From positions 157,617,545 to 157,681,544 of the forward strand of contig CM043950.1 of NCBI GenBank assembly GCA_014529385.2: 64,000 nucleotides of DNA, in the 5' to 3' direction. The notes beneath the pieces are model-generated. The model was not told the origin of the DNA. It did no database searches and was given only the letters and a program-made list of their open reading frames with translations. This stretch comes from Adiantum capillus-veneris. Taxonomy: Eukaryota > Streptophyta > Polypodiopsida > Polypodiales > Pteridaceae. A program made the translations under genes and the position numbers. Numbering within the stretch: the first letter of the stretch is position 1; each line of letters begins with the position of its first letter. Shown piece by piece: positions 12,892 through 23,713 of the stretch.

Positions 12892-13234
12892 CAAATTTGT
12901 TCGTTTTGGTCATTTAAAGCATATCTACGCAATCTAAAGCGTATTTAGGTACATATCTCTAAATATTCAAAAAGATATCGTTTTCTTCACATTCCTTTGT
13001 GGCTCACCTCGAAATTTGTTTTCATTTACTTCACTTGGCGGCAAATAGTTGTTTCCACTTTTGAATCTCTCTTTTTTCTCTCACCTTTCGCGAGCTTTTT
13101 CTCTTCTTCTCTGCTGCTACGTTATTTTCATTATACTTTCTGCTCCTTCATTACTTACAATGACTAATACATCTTCCACTAGTGATAACCGCAAGTTTCA
13201 CTCGAACATTAAGCTAAGCTAGGAATATGCTACT

Positions 13235-15557
13235 ATGCGGAGTGTCTATCAAAGACCAGTTACAACTGCAAATGAAGCACAACAACTTCGCAACGAGGGA
13301 AAGAAACACATTGATATATGGACAGATGGGAGCTTGTATCCACCGGATCCTAGCACTGGAAGGTATCCATCTTTTAACACTCCTCATGATTTGATGAGAT
13401 TTGTTGGTGATGGGGTTGATGGCTTACTAGGATATAGTTCTAGGTTATCTCATTTACACATTGATCATACACATTACATTAAATATCTCAAAACTGTTTT
13501 GTCTTCAAATGCAGTAAGAATTTTAGAACTTGAAAACCAAATAGCATCTCTAAAACAAGAAAATCACCAACTTCGGACTTTAAAAGAAACTCCAATAGGA
13601 TTAAGAGCACGAGTAAAACGAATGAGAGATGTAGTAAACTTAACAGAAGTTTCTGGACAAAGAAAAAAAAAGATTAAAGATTACTAGAGAACATGTGACT
13701 AGTCTTTTAGGATTTGATATGTCCAATGGTCAAGAAAGGGTGAGATTTTTGAATGAGGTAATGAACAAAAGTGATATTCTTAAACTTTTGAAACTTCCTG
13801 AAAATCAAACTCAGAAAAAATTGGTATTTCAAAGTTTACTGAAAGATATGGGTTTACTGGTCCAACCTTCTCAAATGCAAGAAGTTTGTGACACAGTGGG
13901 GGTGAGTAGAAGGGGTTACAGGGCCATCTCTAAAACCTGGTTTCAGGTTTTAAAGTATTACAAGATTAAAGCTTTTGGGTTGCCTAGGCCTCATAATGTT
14001 GGGAAAGTTCGGACTCTATTAAACGAAGAAATACCCGAACATTTTGGAGAGTACTATCATATAGAAGGAACGATGCCATATGAAAAACATAAAAAAAAAT
14101 CTTCTTTTGAGTATAATGTTTTTAATAACATTTGGATGAGTATAAAAAATGTTCAATCTGCTATGGTGAGATACTATAATATGCAAGAAGTAGATTGTGT
14201 AGGAAAACTTATATTTGTTCTGAAATTGGATGAAGCTCAAATTCAAAAATGTCAAAAAATGGAAAGAGTATCCATATCCCTTATGAATAGAGCATTGGAC
14301 TATAGCCAGGGTAAGCTTGATTCCCCATACCACAAAACTCAATTAGAAATGGAACTTTGGTGGATCGGAGCAGCTCAAATACCAGTAGAAAATCACGATA
14401 CATTGAAATGGCTATTTTTGCAGACTGATATCCCTTCTGTTATACAGGACCAAAATGCAGGTGAAAAACTCTGTGTAGATGGCATGGGTGACTTTTTTGT
14501 AGAATGGCACTTGAGTGCCAACCTAAAAGCATTAAAGTGCATGTTTGGTGTATGTGGAGGTGCCAATACCAAGTATCCATGTCTATATTGCATGGCAAGC
14601 ACTGAAACAAAAGGATGGCTTGCAGAACACGAGGTTGGAAAAGCACCATTGAGGAATAGTGTTAACGTCATCGACTACCCATCGTCTTCTATGATTTGGG
14701 ATCCAATTCTAACAATAGATTTAAAAAATGTACATATATGCACAATGCATGCAGAGATTAGAATCTTGGACAAATTGCTTCGACTCCATCTTGACTAGCA
14801 TATTCTATTAAGCCAACTAAACTTGCAGACGAGTGCATAGAAAAATGCGAGGCTTTGCTCTCTCAAATGGGTTTTCATGGTCGTCAAGTGCATCTAAAAA
14901 AAGATCCCACTCTTTCAAAAGGAACCGGTGATGTTTTGCAAGATGTTTCAATGGGTGGAGCAAAAGCCAGAAGATTTTTGAGTAACCATGACAACAAACA
15001 AGTTGATGCTATGTGGAACTGCTGGAAGGATCTTTGTGTTATAACAACCAATGTCAAAAGTAGACCATATGTAGCCAACAAACGCATGGAAGTGTGGAAG
15101 AAGCTCGACAGTTTTTTGAAAGTTTTGAGACAACAAGTTAGCTCTGCTACTTATGCAAATGACTTTAAAAAGACAATAAAGCTTTTAATAACTGCTATTA
15201 CAGATGCTTGGGGAGCAAAAGACATCACATATTACTTGGTGAGTATTCAATTACTTTCTAAAGTCTGGATAGTATTTTACTTTGCATCCTATTGAGTTCA
15301 ACTAACTTTTTTTTTATTTTTAGCATATTCTGTATCTGCATGGACCATATTTTGCAAAACAAGGACCCCTTGCAACATGGAATACTCAGGGAATGGAAAA
15401 ATCTCACTATCAAGCGAGGACTTCTTTTTTCAAATGTACGAGAAAGGGAGGTGGACAAAGAAGGAGCAATGCACTAAAGGAATTATTCAATTGGTTCTAT
15501 AGGAGGCAATTACAACGGATGAGATCAAACAACCATGCTGCTCAACCACAGATCTGA
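13235..15557 (+). CDS. Transposase-like protein of element 2 (frame-disrupted)
   Basis: The N-terminal frame (13235-13687) has IDIWTDGS, FVGDGVDGLLGY and a coiled coil (ILELENQIASLKQENHQL); it continues in another frame after an A9 run (13663-13671) to 14798, then after a second shift near 14795 to 15238. An intron at 15239-15323 leads to the last exon ending at 15557. Conserved blocks: FVLKLDEAQ, ELWWIGAAQIP, LSANLKALKCMF, KYPCLYCM (CxxC), NVHICTMHAEIRILDKLL, WNTQGMEKSHYQAR and LKELFNWFYRR. The layout suggests an RNase-H-fold transposase: LDE as first Asp, the position of Asn in SANLK as second (Asp in element 1). The metazoan repeat-encoded proteins with GDxKFL...CxWC blocks look related. 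The annotated start may lie slightly upstream. Activity would need both frame changes bridged. Confidence 0.6.
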
Positions 15558-15750
15558 GATTAATGCTTCACTTTGAAACATTGTACTTCTTTCTAAAGAG
15601 ATCCAAATTCAAAAAAGATATTTTGGTGCAAAAAATTGTCAAATTTACATCAGTTTTTGATTTTTTTAATATCTCCAGGAATGTCACCCCTATATCTCAA
15701 AAACTTTCTTCTTTTATAGCCCCCAAGAAGGTTGACATTTGTCTCCTCAG
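15558..15750. other. Short intergenic gap between convergent genes
   Basis: About 190 bp of AT-rich sequence between the stop of the transposase-like gene (+) and the stop of the acidic gene (-). Presumably shared 3' ends; no motif beyond A/T runs is seen. Confidence 0.6.
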
Positions 15751-17233
15751 CTACTGCTGCATAGCTAGAGTAGCAAAGTATCCTGCTCTTGAGGCATTGA
15801 ATCCTGCAGCATATCCAAACATTCGAAGTGCTGCTGCTCTCTCAAGTAGCATAATCTTGTTTGCATTGATTTGAAGGGGAATGTACCCTAAAAACCGTGA
15901 CAATATCTTCAGTGCAAACATTGGAAACTCAGGATCTTCAGAATACTGCATGTGGAAAGCATAGAAGGTGGCACTATCCAATGTAGGCATGTAGTGCATG
16001 AGAGAGGAGGAATCCCTTCTTGAAGAGCCCTCTATTGCTTTCCCTCTAGAGCCTTTAGCTCTCCCAAGAAAATTGTCTTTGTCAAAGAGTTCAATCTGCA
16101 AAACAAGACAATGAGTAATTAAAACTAACTTGGAAAAAAAGAAAGATTTGAGTAGGGAGATCACCTTTTGCAATTCATCTTCAGCAATGAATTTTTCTTG
16201 AAGGAGATTGCATGATCCGGTCATCTCTCTTATGTCAACTTCCTTTCCATTTTTTTTTCAGCTTAAAGTCTTTGCCAAAAGATTGGATGCCAAGCTCAAC
16301 AAGCCTCTTCTCAAAATCCTCATCTTTGAGGGAAGGTTTTTCCTCTTCCACTCTTCTCATGCATAGAGCAAGTGCATCAGGAGCAGGCAAAAAATCTTTA
16401 TTGGATGTATGAAGATCAAGTGCCAAAAAATCCTCTTTTGACTCTTCTTCTGTGTCAATAAAATCTTTGGCCACCTCAAAAGCTTCAGAAATGGTTGCAA
16501 TACAATAGTCCTCCCTCATATTAAGCAAACACTGGATATGATGGAGAGGAATATACTCTTTCCCATTGATAAAGAAGTAGGGAAGGTTTGGAATAGTAAG
16601 GGAAGCTTCAGATACCTCTACCTCATCTGTTGGCTCATCAATGACAGTACTAGCTCTAAATTGAGCAACATCAAAATTTGCACTCTCCTGATCCTCAGCT
16701 GCAACATCAACCTCCTCCTCTTCTAGAATTTCACTTTTCTCAAGCTGCAAAACTGTGGAAACATTTTTATTTGTTGCCTCATCTATATCTTTCACTTCAT
16801 CAGCTTTGCCTTGCATGTCAACTTTAAGGAACAAAAAGAAAAGAAAAGCAACTTCTTTTGGAACAAGGTTACAAGGTTTCAAATGTAATTGACAAGAAAT
16901 GGTAGGTGGACAAACAAAGGAAGTCTTCTTAGAAAATCTTCCAAACCTCCTTGTTACTTTGCTCTTTTCAATTGAGTTTGTAGTATATTCGGTTAGATGA
17001 CAATACGCCTTCCCATCTAAAACCAAACACTTGCCTTCAACTGCTTCTTCAAACTCTTTGAATTCTTCTGCCAAGAAGTCTTTCAAATGGTCTAACAAAG
17101 CTGCAAGATCAAACACATGATTTAATATTTCATATGCTTTGGTGTACACCTCCATGTCACCACCATCCATCACAGCCACCAATAGTTTTTCACTTGGACT
17201 CTCCTCCAAAATCTCCTCTCGGCCTTCCATCAT
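15751..17233 (-). CDS. Acidic protein of unknown function (element 2)
   Basis: Minus-strand gene starting at the double Met (MMEGREEILEE) at 17233. The first frame runs to 16235; the same protein continues (EVDIREMTGSCNLLQEKF) in another frame after an A9 run (complement of 16250-16258), then an in-phase 69-nt intron (16096-16164) and a last exon ending at 15751. Features: acidic stretches (EILEEEEVDVAAEDQE, DTEEESKEDFLALDL), the block NLPYFFINGKEYIPLHHIQ shared with element 1, and a small-residue-rich C-terminus (FGYAAGFNASRAGYFATLAM). No catalytic motif or known domain is recognised. Conservation between the two elements implies a needed role; it is divergent from, and may share its promoter with, the H3-Ulp1 gene. 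Confidence 0.6.
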
Positions 17234-17303
17234 AGTAGAGGAAAAGTCGACAGGTGAAGCTAGGTACAAGTGCCAATGTACCACACCAAAACAAAACTGG
17301 ACC

Positions 17304-18458
17304 ACGCGATAGGCGCTTGATCCAAGCTCCGAAAATACCTCCCTGCGCGTCGTGCGAGACAAAACCACACAAACACCAAACGTACCAAACGACGCGATAG
17401 ACGTTGGACCTGGCCTTTGGAATTGCTTCCCTGCGCGTCGTGCGGGACAAAGCCAACCAAAACTGTAAAACAACACCAAACGACGCGATAGGCGTTCGAC
17501 CCAACCTTTGAAACTTCTTCCCTACGCGTCGTACGTGATAAGGCAAACAAAAAGCGATAGCGTCCACCAATGTGCAAATTGCAAAGATAAGATTGTGCGA
17601 GGCGAAAGTACTACACAAAAATAGATAATATCTCCTGTCGTATGCGACAAGTGAACGTGGAACATTTTTAAAATTCAAGACCAAGCTATATATATATATA
17701 TGATATATGACCATTAGTGACACGTGTTAGCCATGCACACGTGCCACGTGGCATGCGTACAACGGTCGTCGTACGGACAGTTTTATGTATATAAACACTT
17801 GTCACGTGCTGATTTTGTGCTTTCTTCTATAGTCGACATTCGCGTCGTGTCGTCCTCAACTACCCGTACACTTGTCATCCGTCCACTAAGCCAAACCAAG
17901 TTTCCTCTCATCGACGCGACTGGAACTGTTGGGCATGTGGGCGCACATTCTACTTTCTACCGCTTCCTAAGCGTCCCTTACGACGCGATTGGCGCAAGTC
18001 CCAGAGTCTCGGTGAACCCCTCATCGCGTCGTGCGGGAGCTCGACACTTCATAAAAATTTGACCTCGCATACGATGCTCATACCATTTCCAACGGTGTTT
18101 GTGTGCCTTCTACATCGTTGTGGTAGTCTCTACCTCCAAATATTCATGGCTTCCCATACGACGCGATAAGCGTATGTTGCAACTTCTAGGTGGGGCTCTC
18201 ATCGCGTCGTGCGGGGCTTCTCGGCTTAAAGATTTCACCTCGCATACGGTGCGATACGGCGATGTTCTAGGGTGTGGTTGCGCCCTCTATCGTGTCGTAT
18301 AGGAAGTTCTGTGATATTCTTTTCGCACGTTCCGGTGGTCACATACGACGCTTTCCACAGCCTTTGTCAGCCTTCTATCGCGTCGTGTTATCCTTCTCAT
18401 CACACACGGCGCGATAGAAACATCTTGAAGGTTGTGGCCTACCCCTCTGTCGCGTGGT
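17304..18458. promoter_or_regulatory. Array of alternating 10-bp motifs in divergent promoter region
   Basis: About 17 copies of ACGACGCGAT (or its complement ATCGCGTCGT, with variants) lie between the divergent acidic and H3-Ulp1 genes. Forward copies: 17304, 17389, 17480, 17912, 17980, 18158, 18245, 18345, 18406. Reverse copies: 17345, 17433, 17525, 17841, 18023, 18201, 18289, 18377, 18449. Orientation mostly alternates and spacing is about 41-47 bp in the two dense clusters (17304-17533 and 18158-18458). The region is far more CpG-rich than its surroundings. Binding sites for a regulator or an element-encoded protein are a reasonable inference. Confidence 0.75.
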
Positions 18459-18474
18459 GTGTTCTTGTACCCAA

Positions 18475-20773
18475 ATGGCCAGGACTAAGCAAACTGCAAG
18501 GAAGGTCTACCAAGCCCCTACCGATCCAGAAGTAGGTGATGCCGAGAAAGATGCAGAGAAAGCACCCCCTCCACAACCTCGTCAGAGGGCCAATGCCAGA
18601 AAGAGATTGAATTATCAGGTGAAGTCCCTAAGAGAAATAAGGAAGGCACAAAAGTCTACTTGTCTACTAATTCCAAAGCTCTCTTTCATGAGGGTTGTGA
18701 AAGAGATATCTGATAGACTTGTAAGCATGATGAATATCAAAACTTTTGTCTCGGTGAGGTGGCACTCTCAAGGTGTGATGTGCCTTCAGGAAGCTGCTAA
18801 GGATTTTCTCATAGACTTTATGAATGATAGCTACATTGCAGCTGCATTTGCTCACAGGGTCACACTTATGAGCAAAGATTTTGTGCTTGTGTCAAGGCTA
18901 AGGTACAAGTTTGATAAGGCTTTTGAGCTCATTCCTAGTGAGGATCTTAGAGCCTTCCAAATTTTAAACATCCCTCCTTCCAGGCAGCAGAAAGATTCTG
19001 GGGTTGTCATTGAGGATGTTACACATGAATACGAGACAAGAAAGTCTCAGGATATTAAAGCAGTTAAGGAAGTTGAGAGGGAGCAAGACATGATATCCGA
19101 GGACGCTATCCTTAAAGAGCAAGCTGAAATTTTAAGAGCATCCAACTCTCTTCTTTATGAAAAAGTCACAGGCCAAATGGTGATGGATGTTTCCTTGTTT
19201 GGAGATACTGAGGCATATTTGGACATATTCCCTCAAGACACAAGTATGCTTGTAAATCCCAACATTGAGCTTGGTGACATTGTTCTCTATATCTCTCTCA
19301 CGTGTGTTGCTTTGCTAATTATTATAATGTGCATGTGCATGGCAGACAGGCACAAGGGGCCCATTGTGGCTTGTGTTTCCTTTTCCAGGTGTCTTATGAG
19401 GGATCTTCCAGAGGCTCTAGCTATGCAAATTGCCATACTTGACCCTCTAGTGACACAGTGCCTTTTCAACAAGCAAGGAACCCTTTCAAGTTTTTTTGAT
19501 GATTTTAACATGCTGACCTGCAATTACATATTATACCCCTATGTTGAAGGGTAATTCTTAACTCTTTACATGTTATTTTTAACATTTTGTGGTATTCTTA
19601 GCTAATTTGTTTTTTATTTTGTAGAGGACATTGGAGTCTTATTATCTTCAATCTTTTGGAGAAAGAAATATTTATGAATTTATTGTCAAGTATCCATGGG
19701 AAAAGTAAACTGTAAGTATGAAGCATAATCTATGCTTGATGATGGCCCATTGTTTTCTATTAGTAGCTTTTTGATTCAATGTCTTCTTGCAGTGCTGTCA
19801 AACTTATTGTTGGTCACCTGAGTACCACAAACAAGGATTACAATATAGAAGCTTTCAAGTACTACAATCAAAAAGTGCCTTTACAGACAGACTCAACATC
19901 TTGTGGATGGAGGGTTCTTGCAAATGCATGGAGATATCTTGAGTCAAGGTGCCGGATGACTACACTCACTGTAAGTGTGGTTCATGTATTTATTTTGATG
20001 TTTTATGTATGTATGTCATGTCCTTTAGTTCCTTTTTCTATTTTTTTGAGTTGCATGAATATCTAGAGTCTTGGGTCATGTGGGTGAGAGAGAAGGCTGT
20101 TTCTATGGTTTTGGAAAGATCAATAAATCCAAATGATCCAGATTCTCCTTTGCCACCAAAGAAAGGTAGAGCTACCAAAGGTTTGGATGCAAAGAAAATG
20201 GATCAAAAGAAGAAAAGTCCTGCAAAGATCCATACAAAGAAAAAGGATCACAAGAAGAGTCCTACCAAGGTGAAGAGTCCTGTCAAGGGGAAGAGTCCCA
20301 AGAAGAAGATCCCTGCCAAGGGGAAGAGTCCTACCAAAAAGAAGATCCCTGCCAAGGGGAAGAGTCCCACTAAGAAGACTACCAAGGGGAAGAGTCCCAC
20401 TGAGAGCCTTGCAAAAAAAAGAGCAGATACAAAGGGCCATCCATTCCACTCACCATTGAAATTCAAGGTTCAAAAGCGTCGTACACTTAAGAACAATAAG
20501 GGGGAGGCACCTAGCTCACCTTTCAAGCTACCATTTATGTTGTCAAAGAAAGCTGCCAAATCACCCAAGACAGCTAGTCCTAAGGAGCCCAAAGCACCAA
20601 CCCCTGCCAAGTCACCCGTGCCAAGCCCTAAGGGGTCCAAAGCACCAACCCCTGCCAAGTCACCACCACCACCCACTCCTGAACTTTCACCCCCTTCTGA
20701 ACACAAAAGGAAAAGGGTCTCTGAGGATGCAGAATCCTCTCAGGCAAAAAGAAAAGTGGAATTTCATGATTGA
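18475..20773 (+). CDS. Histone H3-like / Ulp1-type protease / SPKK-tail fusion protein
   Basis: Predicted exons 18475-19273, 19346-19550, 19625-19711, 19793-19970 and 20069-20773 all join in frame (GT-AG introns of 72, 74, 81 and 98 nt), giving about 657 residues. N-terminus: MARTKQTARK, identical to the first ten codons of histone H3, then an H3 fold at about 55-150 (LREIRKAQKSTCLLIPKLSF, GVMCLQEAAKDFLIDFMND, FAHRVTLMSKDF) with loop 1 about 8 residues longer than usual. Next comes an IPPS...VTHEYET block and coiled coil shared with element 1, then a C48-like protease: GHWSL (His) and PLQTDSTSCGW (Gln, Cys at 19902-19904); the usual Asp position reads Ser. The C-terminal 230 residues are Lys/Pro/Ser-rich with repeated GKSPTKK and PAKSP, like histone H1 tails. 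Probable role: chromatin-bound desumoylase or de-ubiquitin-like protease serving the transposon. Two separate transcripts remain possible. Confidence 0.7.
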
Positions 20774-20985
20774 ATAGTCCACAAAAGCTATGTACACTTT
20801 TGTTCATTTTGTCCATGTGAACATATATATATACCCTTTGGTGATTCATAATTTTCTACTTCAAATAATTAATACCAACTGTCGATTCTTAAATGTGTAT
20901 CATGATGTCATGTAAGTTTAAAACAACATAAGTAGAGAAAAGATAAATCTATTTGCAAAATGATTACAATATTAAACTTGTTTTT
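20774..20985. other. Short gap between convergent genes
   Basis: About 210 bp of AT-rich sequence with a short TATATATATA stretch between the stops of the H3-Ulp1 gene and the following minus-strand gene. No further feature is seen. Confidence 0.6.
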
Positions 20986-22243
20986 TCAAGTCCTTGCAAG
21001 TGGCTCAAATACAACTCTTTTTGGGGGAAGGCATGTGATGCAAGAGGTTGAATTCTCCATCCTTGTGCTCACCACAATTTCATCCACTTTGAATCTATAC
21101 TCGGGAGATGTTTCATCAAGAAACTCAAGAGATTCTCTAACATCATTTAGTCTCCAATTTGTTGTTACTATCAGGCTTCTATACTCGGTGTGTGGATGTA
21201 CTGTGACCTTTAGTTTAAACTCTGGAAAATTTTCCTCAGATTCGAGAGGAACCCAGCTACCTAATTTGCTTCTCCATCTCCTATAGTCGTAGCCCAGAAC
21301 TAATAATTGACGACATAGTTGATATGAGATAGACATAGAATTTGGGCTTACTCTACAACTAATATTGTCACCAATATGGAAAGTTTCTTTGGTGCTCCAT
21401 CCGTCTCCAAGAACATTATCAAGTTCAGTCATAGAAAGTCTTCTATTAAGCCACATCGTCTTTGTCCTCTGCAAATCCATTGTTTTGAAACATGCCACAA
21501 AGACATGTATAGGCAAGAACCATTGAACTTTAATCCTTCTTGATATCCCGCCCGGAGACATAGCTTTAAGGATGTCTTCTTTGATCTTGGATTTGAATCT
21601 TGATATAGTACATGCATCAGGAGCTTCCCAATCAAGTGAACTTATGGTGGGAACGAGTAACTGATGTAGTTCTTCATATGCACCTTCTCGTGATGGAACT
21701 TTGTATTCTGCAAAATAGACAAACAAATCCATTGTTTTGTAAAAGGAAGGTGGCTTGTCAGCATACATAGCATCTGCAATCCCTTTATGCATTGCTTTGA
21801 ACGTCCCACTCAGACTCTCCACAGGCTGCCATTCCACAGCTGTTGAAGGAAATATATTTGGAATGGAATCAAAAAATGAGAAAAACAATGGGATAATGAA
21901 AAAAATTCACTGTATCAAATAGTTTTTTTTTGTACTTACAGTAAGAATGCAGTGTGGGATGTTCTTCCCAGTCTAACACCATATCCTTGGCCATGTACAC
22001 ATGTTGAACCTTAGCTAGCCAGCCATTGTCGGTCACTTTGAAAGCAAGAACACGACCTTTCCAATGGTTTTTTACTTTATCGCGTTTAGTTCTCTTCACT
22101 CTGTGTACACCTTTGCATGAAGGAAGCATTGTTACCCATTCATTCACACGAAAAGATATGGACTTCCAAAGACCATCCTCTCTAACGTTATGAAAGTCAG
22201 AAGAAGTTATGTTATGTGAAGGGCGACGTGCAAAAGATGCCAT
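20986..22243 (-). CDS. Unknown protein with possible BAH-like N-terminus (element 2)
   Basis: Two exons, 22243-21940 and 21839-20986, joined in frame across a 100-nt GT-AG intron, give about 385 residues. The first exon (MASFARRPSHN) contains FRVNEWVTMLPS, a basic linker, then WKGRVLAFKVTDNGWLAKVQ and VYMAKDMVLDWEEHP. The pattern of a leading beta segment, a 'xxAKVxxVY' strand and an acidic W-containing turn resembles bromo-adjacent-homology (BAH) modules, which bind nucleosomes or histone tails; this is a weak, by-eye assignment. The second exon is rich in Trp and Arg (DYRRWRSKLGSW, TTNWRLNDVRES) and matches nothing I know. The gene starts about 415 bp inside the right inverted repeat. The frame is intact. 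Confidence 0.6.
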
Positions 22244-22657
22244 GGAAACTCAGAGATTAGAGAAGAAAGAAAGTATAGACGGAAACTAGAGAAACTAAAA
22301 CCTCTCACAAACTAGAGAGCGAGAAAGGTATACGTTTGAAAAAAGTAGGTGATTTATCATTAATGCTCTTGTTTTGAGAGCCTTCTGACATAGATTTGGT
22401 ATCTTTTGACAACGATTTTGTGAAATATAAAATAATATAAAAGACGAGACTTCATTGCTTTGAGCCGCAAATTTAATGAGCTCTCTCGTCGAAAGCACCT
22501 AAATATAGCAGTTTCAGCCTTGTGATCAAGACATTTAGCGGTTCTCCGTCAAAATAGGACCACCAAAACCCACAATAGAGGAGACAAGAGTGCCATACTT
22601 TTGTATACGTGTCAAATAACTATTGGACTATTCCTTAATCCTTAGATTAACAAACAA

Positions 22658-22681
22658 CCCTTTTTGAGTCGTTTTTGGCCC
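22658..22681 (-). repeat. Right terminal inverted repeat of element 2
   Basis: CCCTTTTTGAGTCGTTTTTG followed by GCCC, exact reverse complement of 12809-12832, then TAATG. A related motif, GGAGTCATTTTTGG, lies just outside near 22704-22717. Confidence 0.9.
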
Positions 22682-23713
22682 TAATGCGTTGCATGTGACA
22701 TTGTGGAGTCATTTTTGGTGTTTCTACTCATAGGCATTAAGTAGTAGTAACCAGTTTATGATATTAAGTACTTTTTTGAAGATTGTTGTGGTTGAGGTTT
22801 AGTCTTGTTTTAAAATATTTTGGATGACAAATTTTTGGTCATTTTGTAGCTCATAATACATGGAAAATCTTGGAGACTATAGAAAAGGAAAAATAGAATG
22901 TATCTGGATCCTTACTCCTCAATTTTGAGAGGTCAATATCATCTCCCACTTTGGCATCTTGGATGTGGTTTTATGGTTGAGATTTGAGTTGGATTTATGT
23001 TCCTCGTGCAAGGGAGACTCTATTCGATTTTCCCTAGATTTCTTGCCATAGTTTGGCTTGATTGCAATACACCTTTTTGATGCATTTGCGGTCATGGGAT
23101 TGAGATGGTGATTTTCTCTTGTTGTGGTTGTTTGATTGAGACAATGATTAAATCTTGTTATGGTTGACTTTTCTCCCACATTGATTGGTGTATGATTGTT
23201 TTTTTGGACATAGATTGGTGTTCTTATACCACTTGTCACATGAGTGAGATTTGTGTATGCTCGTAGTGGCTATAAAGTTACAAGTAAAATTTATACGCAA
23301 TTTTCAGATTTTGCACATAGATTTTGTGGAATGCATATTGAGCATCACATTTTCTCTCTACTCATGCATATGGTTATGCATTTTATACTCTGGTTAGAAT
23401 TGTTTATCCTAGTGTTGAGTCTTTCCTACTTCTTGTGCATGTATTACGAATTGGGGCTTGTTTATGCGTTGACTTTGCTTGGTTTAGTGCAAAGGTTGGA
23501 TATTGCTACTATACAATGTCTTTGATAGATCTACCTTGTGCATAAGAGAGAATCAAATTGATGTAGTGGTCACATGATATCCCACATTGTTGTTATTTTG
23601 GCATGGTTTATGGTTGAGATTTTACTTGAGATCTCTTTTAGCTTTTAGGATACTCTATCAATTTTCTCCCAGGTTTTCTCACCTTAGTTTTGGTTCTTGA
23701 CATCCATGCATCA
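22682..23713. other. AT-rich flank of element 2, no gene
   Basis: About 1 kb without convincing coding sequence. Two similar segments, near 22940-22995 and 23582-23640, share CCCACWTTG...GGTTTTATGGTTGAGAT-like text, suggesting a diverged duplication or old LTR-type repeats. This may continue the host retroelement interrupted by element 2 (leader at 11817-12808), but no target-site duplication longer than TA supports that. Confidence 0.5.

Larger units (their letters stand above)
12809..22681 (+). mobile_element. Element 2: complete 9.9-kb TIR transposon encoding H3/Ulp1/SPKK fusion
   Basis: Bounded by perfect inverted repeats of 24 bp (12809-12832 and 22658-22681), flanked by TA on both sides; the inverted match extends outward through CATTA/TAATG. 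Four genes lie inside: transposase-like (13235-15557, +), acidic unknown (15751-17233, -), H3-Ulp1-SPKK (18475-20773, +) and a possible BAH-like gene (20986-22243, -). The two divergent genes share a motif-array promoter region. Open frames with consistent introns suggest a young copy, apart from frame changes in the first two genes. The superfamily is not recognised; TA target duplication is the simplest reading. All functions are inferred from sequence. Confidence 0.8.

Noticed and set aside
16235-17479. Upstream start at 17479 for the acidic gene
   Set aside because: The extra N-terminal residues are translated from the motif array; the double Met at 17233 is the better start.
18475-18930. 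An ordinary host histone H3 gene
   Set aside because: Only the first ten residues match; the fold is strongly diverged, loop 1 is enlarged, introns and a protease follow, and the gene is inside transposon ends.
19274-19345. Hydrophobic stretch DIVLYISLTCVALLIIIMC as a membrane segment in the H3-Ulp1 protein
   Set aside because: It coincides with a 72-nt GT...AG segment whose removal keeps the frame; most likely a translated intron.
12787-22695. CGTTGAGTGT / CGTTGCATGT as a 10-bp target-site duplication of element 2
   Set aside because: Only 8 of 10 bases match and the positions are not adjacent to the inverted repeats on the left side.
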